A stretch of 64,000 nucleotides of DNA, taken from NCBI GenBank assembly GCA_963930775.1, contig OZ005705.1:4216001-4280000 (forward strand). Reading direction: 5' to 3'. The translations under genes and the position numbers were made by a program. Position 1 is the first letter of the stretch. Each line of letters begins with the position of its first letter. The notes under the pieces were generated by a model, which saw nothing but the letters and a program-made list of their open reading frames with translations, searched no databases and was not told where the DNA came from. Positions 45,850-57,800 of this stretch are shown here, piece after piece. Origin of the DNA: Cliona cf. orientalis. Lineage: Eukaryota > Porifera > Demospongiae > Clionaida > Clionaidae.

Positions 45850-48800
45850 TTTCTGGAGGGCAAATGCCAACATGTACATGTATGCACATGTAATACTGAT
45901 CATGCACGCACACGCATACCACTAGCTACCCCACCAAGGAAGAAGCCTAGACTGAACCCCTCGAAGAAGAGCAAAGCCGAAAAGACACTTGAAAAGGCAA
46001 TGGCGTCTTTCATGAAGTACCAGCATGATGCAGACCAAGAATACAAAAAATATGAAGAGGAGCGCTGGCAGAAGGATAAAGAATTAGAAGAACGAAGAAG
46101 ACGTGAAGATAGGGAGCATGACATGAGGATGATGCAGATGTTAGGCACTATGTTCCAAGGTGGCAGCTACAACAGCTATAACTCTCAGCAGTACGAGTTC
46201 GACTATTAAAATTATTACAACATATGTCATGATACTCAACACTAGTTCTATACAGCATAATATTATTAAGTGTTCAGCTGTTGTTGTTACATGTACCTGC
46301 TTCTACAATAAGTTTGTTACATGTATTATATAGTCTTAAGATCTTAGGTGGTAAAATGTGATTTCAAAGCATCTCTTATGCCGACAGCACTATCTTGAGG
46401 CTGAGAAGGGACTGCCATACCTGAACTACTCACTTGACTCTCAACTCCTAACCAATCGTCATTAAAATCTTCTCCGTGGACTTAACATATGTTGTGAAGG
46501 ACACAACATGCAGCAACCAATTCTGGTACATCACCAACATCCACATCCAACCGCTTAAGTAAACATCTCCATCTTCCTTTCAGACGACCATAGCTGTGCT
46601 CAACCACCACCCTAGCTTTGCTTAAGCGATAATTAAACTGCTTCTGCTCACGGGTTAAATGGCCGTTGTTGGGATATGCCTTCATCAACCAGGGTAAGAG
46701 TGGATATGCAGGATCACCAAGCATGACAAGAGGAATGTCCCTTTCATCCATTTGCTCCTTCCAATCTGGCAAAAGGTTACCACTCTGTCCCCTTTGGTAT
46801 AGGCTAGAGTTGGCGAAGACACGAGCGTCATGAACCCGACCTGGCCAGCCCACATACACATCTGTAAAACGGCCTCGATGGTCGACAGTACCTTGAAGGA
46901 TAATGGAGTGCCAGCCTTTCCTGTTGTAGTAGTCGGCTGGACACTCCCGAGGAGAGATGATGGAACCATCGACTGCTCCCGCACACTGAGGAAAACCCAG
47001 ATTATGCTTAAAACCGTCAACAATCTCCCGCAAAGCCGTTCCAGTAGGAAATGTTAGGTAGCGAGGGAGCAGACTCTTGACGATGGCAGAACACACATCC
47101 TTGGATACCAAACAAACAGTAGACTTTGATACTCCGAATAAGTGACTGATGGTGCGATAGTCAACACCTGTGGCTAAAAACCATAACGTAATTGCAACAC
47201 GCATGTCAGTAGGCACTGCTCTTCTCATGTCAGTATCACTCTTCTCAATGGAGGACCGTAATTCATCGCACAAGTACATGAAGGTACACTGCGACATGCG
47301 GAAGTTCTGTAACCAATCTTGTTGCGTAAATGTTGACTTTACAACATGCTCCCACCAATGACTACTCCTCTCTTTTGTCCAAATCATCCTTTCTGGTGAC
47401 AGATTGCAATAGCTCAAGGTCATCAATGCAACAAACATCAACCGCTCCATAGCCTGCCTTCTCAAAAATGCTCGCCTGCGCCTTCTCCTCTCCTGTCTCA
47501 CTCGCTCCAATCTCTCAGCGGCCCTACGCTTCCTTTTCAGCAGAACATTCCGAACTACCGTCACAGCAACAACACGCTTATCCATAATTTGTCCAACAAA
47601 AGTTTTTAATCCTTGTACGTTTCCAAGTCGTTACTAGGCAATCGTAACCCCTACGCGCATGCTCAAACCCCACACAAACAACAGTACCAACGAATACTTA
47701 CCTGCCAACCTGTTCTTGTCTGTTAAACGAGCCATCGAGCCCTCCTCTTCGTCTTCTGAGCTTCCTCAGGTGACTGGTTAACTCATGTCACAATCCTTAA
47801 TTGCGTTTACACACCACTTCCTTAACGCGGTTTGTGGTTTCGCGTGTGGACAGAGATAACGCGCGTTAGAATGCGCGTTACTTAATCTGGATTAGTACGT
47901 GTAAACGGGGCTTTAGAGTGTTCCCCATATGTTTGTATAGGGAAGCCATGCATTTGCAATGTTTCCACGTGTGGTGTGCGTTGTTTTTTTTTTTTAGAAA
48001 AACGCTCCCTGCTTGCATTGTATGGCTCTACTATGCAATCTAAGTGTACTATGGAAGTTTCCGGACAATATTTTTCTGCTTAGTGTGTCGGCTTGCTTGA
48101 ACAATAATCACGTCAATGTCACAAAGAGGTACGTATCACTCCAAAATGAATAAAAGCCACCCTCGATTAGTAGCCACACTCCAGCAAGGCTGAAATTAAT
48201 AGTAGACGTGGCTAGTATTAGAATAAATAAGGTACATGCATTTGCCTATCCCAAAGTGGAGTGGCCATAGAATAGCTTATGTAAACATTTGACGTAAAAT
48301 TACACACTGGTAATTTTCATCGTCATGGACTACATGTAATGGAAGTTTGTCAACATTCACCCCCAAAGCCATAAATTTTTGGGCACTGGTTATTTATGAT
48401 GGTACCTGAGAAAACACTGAAAGCTTTGCTTCATCCACATCTTTCTCGGAAAATCTCCCCGAGCAAGCCCACTCAATGGAGTCTTGAAATACCTGAAGGG
48501 TTTCAGTGGAACAGGGGTCCCTATAGTGGTATCATACGCTAATGTCAGGACCAAAAACTGCACAGCATAAGTTTATTCAGATTTCAGACTGATATACACG
48601 CAGTATACACAATGCAGTATTTGCAGAGAAGTGATAAAACATAAGGCCTAGCAACTTAAATCATGTATGTTAATATTATTAGAGACTACATTCATAGAGA
48701 CAGCATTCTCATAGCCCTGGACACAAAGCAATTAAGCATATTAGTAACAAATTTTAACATACTGTACGGTGGGTAATTTTCATGGAAAGTCCGAAAAAGG

Positions 48801-51800
48801 CCCCAAAATTAATTTTTGTGGTTGTGATAGCAACTATAGCCCAGGGACGTGGCACTGCTACACAAGCGATGATGTAATCAATACACGCACTCGCAATCTT
48901 CTTTGTTACTAAGCCATACCTAGAGAGACTTGGATAAATAGCATGAGATAGAAGAATATTAGTGTCGAAGACGCTATCAGCTGGATGACAGTGGCTACTG
49001 TTACTTGCTAACACTGGAAAGTGTTGGCCGCGCTGCCATGATGTTTGTGGCCACACCCATCATCATGGACTCGCATAATACCGTAGGCATTAATTTTTGT
49101 GGGTGCATGGGAAAATTTCGTGACTGCCAAGTCAACCACGAAAATAGCAAAAATTAGCATCCCACGAAATTACCCGCCATACGGTACATTGTACTCAAAG
49201 GTAAATTGGGAAAGCAAGCTCCTCCCCTTTGAGTGGTTTGATGCTAAGTCACCAATTATTTACAAAGCATGGTGTATTGCTGGCATAGGCAAACAATGAA
49301 TTGACTGTCTGTACAACGGTAGTATGTAGTATACACTGGAAATTATTTGGTCCTCCCCAGAAAAACTGAGCACTATAATATTATCCTGTAAGAGACAGTT
49401 CCTCTACAAGTCAAAACTAAGAGGCTTAGAAATGAACCCTAGATCTCTACACACAATGTCATGATCAATAATTTCTGGACCATCTATAATTAGTTTTTGT
49501 AAAATGCCCTTGCACACTTTGATCTATATCATCTCTATACTGTACTGTTGTGGATAGGCGACCTTTATATTTAATTTTCACAGATGCAATGATCACACCC
49601 ATTGTACACTATACAACTGCTTTTTTCATGGGCTTAACCTTAGTGGTTAACTGATCATCCATGAAAACTAAAAATTGGATCCCTTAAAACTTTTGGTAAT
49701 ACGGTAATATTTTGAAACTGTCTGCACACACCCTACTCTAGCTTTGTGAACTGCTGTTACTTTCAGTTACCTGTATGAGAAGAATGATAGAATTCCATCT
49801 CCTTGCCTCACTCCACTACCATATGCTCCACCTTTTTCTCTGAAACACAAGAATACAATGATCGATACCAAATTATTGGAAGCCTTGCAGGTACTAAGCC
49901 AGAAATTTGGCACCCTACCACATCCCTATACCTCAAATGAACCGAATATGAGTTAAGAGCTTTCTCAAGGATGCAGAAACTTTGAGTCATTTTCTATAGG
50001 CGTAACTTACACTTTGATACTTACACACATGTAGTTACACCTCAGTGTGAATTAGACTTAATTGCATGGAGCAGCTCAGCTATACATAAACATTATTCCC
50101 CTAGCCTGCACACTGGAAACATGATGACTTGTACAATACAGCGCTTGCATTTATGTCATTTTAAATTATGTAATGTGCACGCACGAAAGTGCTAATGTAC
50201 AGCTGCGATATTGCATAATACTGCAAGTATGCAGGGGTGTAGGCAGTGGGAGTTCGAGGGGTTCGATCAAATCCCCATTTTGACGGCCCGTATTATATTA
50301 GTAGTTATCACTTACTTTAGTTCTGTGGCATAAAGGACAAAGTCCTTTCCAAATATTGTACACCAGATAACGACCACTACTGTGCATAGTCGAGGTTAGT
50401 CTATCAAGCTAGACCTCTTTTTCACACGCGAAAAAGGGTTCTAGCAAAGGTCAGTGTTGGAATGCAATTCACTTGGTGAAGCCATACGAGTGCGCACTTG
50501 GCTCAAGAGCAAGAGAACAGCAGCAGATGGCCCAGTCTGATGTTATCATGTTTGAAAGTAAGCTCTAAAGCACTAAAAGTATAGTAGGCCTAGTCTAGTG
50601 CCCGTTTTTTGCCAACTGCTACTCTACACCCACGCATAAATTGCTTGCATGAATTTCGATTGGCCAGACAAAATTTGATTAAACCTGACCTTTGCTAGAC
50701 CCTTTTTCGCGTGTGGATAGAGTGGGTAAAGGTCGTCGGGAGAAAAAGGGTCTAGCTTAATAGACTAAGTCGAGGTCGATTGTAGCCATAAATGTGGGTG
50801 TGGTTTAACCAAAATTGGAGTGGTCTAAAAATTTCACGTGCGTATAGGTACTTACCAATGTAACCTACCCTTTCAATAATTCTGCCTACGCCCTGATATG
50901 TGCTAAGTATCACTGGGCTCTTCCATTCAATAAGCATACACCCCCTATGGATGACTGCTAACGAACGTCTAGGGGGGTATTTTGAGGCTTGTCCAGGGGG
51001 TAAAACACTGATTTTAATGAAGGGAAGGGGGGTATTTTGGTCAAATTTAATTATGTCTAGGGGTGAAACGATCACTAATTGTGGTGTCCAGGGGGGTACT
51101 TTGCTCCTTTAGGTGATTTCCCTTCCATAAATTAACGCATTAATTTGTGTCCAGGGGGAACAAAACTTGATTTAATTAATAATCCAGGGGGAGTAGTAAT
51201 GTTCTTAATTATGTCTTGGAGAACAGTGACCTAATTAACGACTGTCTAGGGGATGGTTGCTAGTTAATTATGTCCAGGGGTTAAATTTTCCTCACTAGTC
51301 ATCCATAGGGGGTGTATGGCTATTAAATGGAATAGCCCATTCATGGTGAACGTCTCCAAATACTTCGTGCAACTCCCACTGGAAGCCAAAAGGAGATACC
51401 AGGAAAGATTAGGATTATTTCGGGGATTGATCCATTCACACTCTCTTGCAATCAGCAAGGTCAAAGCAATAATGCACAAACTCAGCCAGGCTCTCTTCCA
51501 CCTATTGATTCTACTGACTTACACTCCTACTTAGTGCTGCAAATAAACTTCAGCAAAGCAGTATAAGGCACACAAGTCCTTGGAAGCATACAATCAATTC
51601 GTCAGTGGCTGGATAAACGAGGTCAAAGCTTGGGACATCAACAATAAGAGTATAATAATTGGAAGGATAAGAATAATTAATGCTCATAATAGGATTAAGC
51701 TTACTCTAGCCTGATATTAATATCGATGCATTATTATCTTGGGTGCGACACTCACAAAGATGCAATGATACACCATTGAGCTGCTGGATAATGTGCAAAA

Positions 51801-54800
51801 TCTCAGGTGAAATCCTCTGTGCCCATTGCAAATGTATGGCGGGATTGGGAGAAGCCTGCATCCATATTGCAGCTATCTTATACCAAAACAGCGCCGCACA
51901 TGAATGGCTCAGCTACATGTACACAGAATGAATGCCAGTGGATAATTCCAACTTATCAAAAGAACATACCCTATGTACCACTATGCAAGCTTAGTTTCAG
52001 CTCGGCTAAATCAAAGAAGTATAAAATTGATCCTGCTATTGCATCAATAAGCAAGTGCACCACTACCCAAGTGAGAGACGTAGGAGAGATAGTCCTGGTC
52101 AAGATATAAAATCATTATATCTTCAGATTAGTAAATGCAGTTCAAAACCAGCCATTTTATCCATTGTTCCCCCCCACATGCTCAGGATTATGCTCCCAAA
52201 AGCACGCGATCTGCCCAATTTTCCAAAGCCTCTGCAGTCCCTTTATCAATCAAGCTTTTATCAGCTTAATTATGTTGAGCTATTTTCTTCTACATGTAGT
52301 GTAGAGGCTCATGATCAGCTTAGCCTAACAACCGAAATGGTGGACACAGTGGAAAAGGAAACACAGGTCCTGAGGATCAAAGTCATTCCAAATTGTGCTA
52401 TAGGTATCATGCAGGGCAGTCTTATCAAGTCCATTTAATGCTATCCTGAGGCATTTCGGTTTACTACATGTGCAACAAGCTGGGGGTGTACCCACGAGCA
52501 GTCTGCCCGTGATTCCTACAAGGAATTAAGGAAAACAATACATGTAAGGTTTTCATTAGTGATAGTGAGTTAGTTTTTAATATGAAGTGGCCACACTTAG
52601 GAGCATCTCCTGATGGGCTTGTGCAATGTGAGTGTTGTGGTAGGGGGGTGGTTGAAATCAAAAGCTCCTATTGCCACTGCCATGATGCTGTTGAGGCTCT
52701 TGCCTTAGAAAAGTAATCATATCTTGTTATTGGAATTTTCTAGCTTGATCATTTGGCGGGTAATTTTCGTGGGTGCTGTTGAGGCTCTTGTCTTAGAAAA
52801 GCAATCATATCTTGTTATTGGAACTTTCTAGCTTGATCATTTGGCGGATAATTTTCGTGGGTGCTAACTTTAATTTGTGGAAAATCTGAAAAGGCCCTCA
52901 AAATTAGCTTTCGTAGTTTTAAATTTTTTGGCAGCAACCAGTCCATGGACGTGGCACTGCACAAGCGATGATGTACTCGATACATGCGCTCGATCTCGCT
53001 CACAATCTTCTTTGTTACTAAGCCATACCTACAGAGACTTGGATAAATAGCATGAGATAGAAGAATACTAGTGTCGAAGACGCTCTCAGCTGGATGACAG
53101 TCGCTACTGTTACTTGCTAACACTAGGAATGTTAGCCATGCTGCTATGATGTTTGTGGTCACGCCTATCACTATGGACTTGCATAATTATTATACTACCA
53201 TATCACCGTAGGCATTAATTTTCGTGGATGGAAAATTTCCGTGACTGTCAAGTCAACCACGAAATTAGCACCCCACGAAAATTATCCACCATATGGTACT
53301 ACCAAGTGCAAACACAGATTTGTTTGTAATGTGGATTATTGCGACTTTAGCGTCTGTACCTTTCCACCTGGAGATGAGCCTAGCCTTCATATTGAGCATG
53401 TTTTACCTGATTTAGAGTTTTGCTATAGCTGTCTAGGAGCTTCATCATGTTTCGTTAGAGTATGCCTACTACCTGAACTCTTGGGGAAGTGGTACACCTG
53501 GAAGCCATTAGTACCAAAGGGAGATCCATCACCTGAGAATTCAGGAGTAAAGGAGGGGCGATCAACTATACTGTACTGCTTTTACCAAAAGCCAGAGGAT
53601 GATAGTTTAGACTGAACTGGATGTGATAATCCAACCTGCTCCATAGAATGGTTCCACACCTCCTGTCTTCAAATTACATGTACTATCATTCCCAAAGGAA
53701 AGTGGTACTGTCCAACCTGCAGAAAACTTCCATAATTTTGTAGGAAACTGGATACTGAAGATTAAGTACAGTCACAGACAGGATCATGCATGCGATTATT
53801 ATTATAACATATAATTGGGGTGAGGCTGTGAAGTACTGCCACAACAGCCTAGTTGTTGCACCTCCAACCAACCAACTACTTTGCCCTGCCACTCCCGTCC
53901 CCACACAACTGCTGCCAAAACAATTGGGATGAGCGAGCTCCTTCACTGTGATGTTCACTGAGGATGAGCACTGTGTGTCTCTCCAAGCTAACTGAACCAC
54001 TTGTACGTCCCAATATCCACCACACCCCAAGCACCAGATGTATCAGAGGTGGACTTGACCTCAGGCAGTCTTCTGTGTGCAGCTGACATCAACGAAATGC
54101 CATTCCATGACTCAACAAACAGTTGATACCTCGCCAAATCTGACCTAGCTCCCGCTGACAGGCGGATATGATGATCAGGGTGGCTCACTGTCTTACTTAT
54201 ATCATCGATCAGTCGTCTCGAGAAAGTCATGCCTGGCCTGACCATTGTGGCCTCATGCTGCAACTGGCCAGCAATCGACAATAGCTCTCATTTCGTACAC
54301 CGGTTTCTTTCCCAACCACGTCTGCACAAAATCCTGAATCCGTCTCAGCTTGTCTATGGGGAGCCCTGGACAAGCAAGGAGCCTGACATACTATATTTGC
54401 TACGATGTTCATTTTTCTTTGAAGCGAGGTTTTCATTTCATATTATAGCTTCCCACATTGCTGGCGTGGAAAACTCTTAAGCTGATGACATTTCACGCAA
54501 CAACATGTCACCTGTTCTGCAAGCTTTGGGACCCGAGGCCATTGAGAACAGAGCCAGCCTTCCACACCCAGTATTGGACTTGATTGTCAATGTCAGACCG
54601 GACTGGACCTCACAAGTCTGGAGACAGATGTTCAGTGGTGTTTTGAATACAGTTTAGCTGCAACAACAAGGAAAATGTATCAAGCTGGTATAAAGAAATT
54701 TAATAATTTTTGCAGTACATATAATATAGCCAATCCTTTACCTGTATCACAGTCCTTATTATGTTCATATATCACATATCTGGCAAAGTCAGGCCTAGCT

Positions 54801-57800
54801 TATTCATCAATTAAGACATATTTATCGGTTTCACATGGATTGGCGGCTCCTGATCAGGTAGCAAAATTATCGTTGGTGGAAAGAGGAATTAGGAGAGCGA
54901 AGTCCATTGAACACAAATCAGTTCACACTCCAGCAATTCTGCGACAGTTAAGGGCGTTATGGTCGATGAATGCAACATCATTTGACTACATCATGCTGTA
55001 ATGCATTCTTTGATTTCTTCAGAATGGGTGAGATTACATCATATTTGATACATAGTTACGACGCTTCCCATCAATTGACAATGGCTGATGTGGCTATAGA
55101 CGATGGCCAGAACCCCACTGTTGTGAGAATTCATTTGAAGAATACGAAAACTACTCCGTTCTCAGGAGTTGATGTTTTTCTGGGAAGAACAGATGATGAC
55201 TTCTGCCCAATCTCTGTCCTGCTGGTATAATTGGTTGTAAGGGGGGTGGCTCTGGGACCATTGTTCAGATTCCAGGATGGTCGTTTTCAGCTGTTCATCG
55301 AGAGAGTGAGAATGGGATTGGATACCCTCCGAATAAACAGCAAGGACTACGCTGGTCACAGCTTTCGGATTGGTGCCACAACAACGGCAGCTGAGAGGGG
55401 AGTAGAGGACTCGTTGATCAAGATGCTGGGCTGGTGGCAGAGCTCCGCCTACCAGATTTACATAAAGACTCCCCAAGAAGTCCTGGCCGGGATTTCAAGG
55501 CATTTATCCTGTCCTACAAGGTAGACTCTGGCAGACTTGACAATTGACGTATCACTTCTGTCGTTAGGACTGTTTCATGTTCATATATATCATTGTCATT
55601 TTTGGTGTGCTGCGGGTACGAGAGATGGTGGGATGCCTTGGAGGGAGGCTTCGCCTCAGTGGATGGGAGTGGGATCCCACTTCAAGTACCCTCCAAGTTG
55701 GTAGATGGAACTCGCCGGCTTTGCATGCCCTATCAAAGGTTAAGTAGGTGGGGCTTGCAGGTCAAAGGTCACCATGCGCAGGTGCATGGCACGCCCCAGC
55801 CCGGGGCCAGCTGGCGAGACCATTATCTTAGTGCGCCCGCCATTCCACATGCACAAGACTTAAATTAATGTTATGGAAGTGGCTATGTAATAATGAACGT
55901 AACAGTTAATATGCACATAAACACGAAATATTCCTCCTTTGCAGTCTTACTTTTCTCTGTGCATTCCATATATGCTGTTCCAATTCAGCAACTTGCAAAT
56001 TTGCACTACATATCAGAAGAGGCGATCGAGAGCTTGTCCAGTAACAATCAGAGTCAGTTCAACAACACGAGGAACAGCTAAGAAGGCGAAGAGCAGAGTG
56101 TTGAACAGAGGCAGCTATCCTTGCAGCGAAGGCGTATTAAATTAATAGACTCAGAGAGGCCCCATGTAGGCACAGATTATAATCTATGATGTAGGCTACT
56201 CGAAATGACAGACTCGGCAGAGAGAGAGAGGCCCAGGCTACGAGATTTGAGTACACATCAACACAATTGGCAGATCGAATTAGAAGAGACGCTAGGCTAA
56301 GTAATGAGTGCACGTTGACATGAGCTTGGACAACAAAGATCATATCAAACGGAACACTACTTAGCACAAGCACATAAGCGTGAATCCTGCTCAGCGTATA
56401 AATTATAGCTAGCCTTTTTGGGGCCACATATTTAATAAAACATCTGTTGCTTGCTCAGGCTCGCCCTACAATGCTGTGCATTTCCCTAGTATAATATGAT
56501 AATATAAAATTTGCGCACAGCTGTACCGTTTATGTGGGGCTCGCTCAGGCTCGCCCCAGTTATGGTACATCAGTCATGTGAAATAATATACCCAGTGATG
56601 CTCTATGGACATAAACGTGAAATATTCTATTGCGCGTTCTCATGCCTGGTTCTAATTTAGCAAATTGCAAATTTACATTAGTACTCTGCAAAAAGCAGAG
56701 TAGATTATAATTACTGAAAGCTGCCTTGACATTATGTCAGACCAACATCAATGTTGGCCGGACATGATTTGACATCAAGTTAGATGGTCAAATTTAGATA
56801 CATACAAAACTACCCACCCTTGCTATAGATCGTGTGTGAAAGTACTGTGTACATAGTGACAGCATCAGCTAGCCTGTTAGTGGTGCACCACAAAGTGAGT
56901 GTTAAATATTATTGATGGGGAACACCTGCTCACTTAGTAGTACAGCCCATTGACCTCAGTCTAGCTATCGTATAAACTGTGCACTATTGGACTGTACTGT
57001 GTATTATGAATGGACATACTGTCCGTTTAGAAGATCAATTGACCGGACATGTGACCTTTTGACTCGGAAAACGGCCGATGGCTGACCGTTATAATCTGCT
57101 CTGAAAAGAAATTCATTCCCAGACCCCACCACCCATCGCCATCATGGCGCATGGCATCAACGTTGAACCAAGTGTAAACCAGAGAAAGTAAGGCTGCAAA
57201 GGAGGACAGAGCTTGTCGTCATTCACAGTCAGCTCAACAGCGCAAGGAGCGGCTAAGAAGGCAATCGAGACTATAATGGACTTGCGGCTCAGTGTACATG
57301 TTTCATGGATGAAAAATGCATGGAAGTAGCTCCCATGCATGAATGTATATTCCATGCATAAAATATCCTGTAATATGCTTGGAAAATGCATGGAAGCAAC
57401 TTCCATGCATGAAATGTGCTGAAACGTGCATGTTTCAGGCGCTCCATTTTGAGTAGGGACTCATCCCATGATTGCAACATTAAACATACCGTAGGATTAG
57501 TATGTTATGCGGTATTTTTAGTATGCGATTATGCGAATTTTATCGAAATCGCACAATTAAAAATCATAAAAAAAACATGCACATTACATACATTGCGTAA
57601 TAGGGCGGCCGGCCATGGCGCGCGCCGCAGACACGTGGTCATATTGCACGCACAGTCAATCTGCTAGTAAGCGCTCAGTCTGTTTGGCCAAACGGTACAA
57701 CAGTTCGAGTCTGGAAAGAGCCAGAGAGAAGTACGCTGCCGATATTTACGGACTACTGGTGAGTATCTTCAGCATTAATCACCTCTACTAAGGGCTGATA

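Larger units (their letters stand above)
44663..47918. mobile_element. PIF/Harbinger DNA transposon, nearly intact
   Basis: Perfect inverted ends of 21 bases (starting CTCTAAAGCCCCGTTTAC) enclose two convergent genes, the hallmark of PIF/Harbinger: a Myb/SANT-like DNA-binding protein (plus strand) and a DDE transposase (minus strand). It is inserted in an 'ACTAAGCAGAAAA' repeat, whose halves lie at about 44500-44662 and 47919-48110, within a PITRM1 intron. The subterminal regions carry multiple GCGCGTTA/TAACGCG motifs on both sides, plausible transposase-binding sites. The target duplication is not unambiguous because the flanks continue the inverted symmetry. Confidence 0.93.

Noticed and set aside
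48754-49056. 100-codon minus frame, similar to one at 52815-53171
   Set aside because: Both lie within copies of the same MITE; the similarity reflects the repeat and not a gene family.
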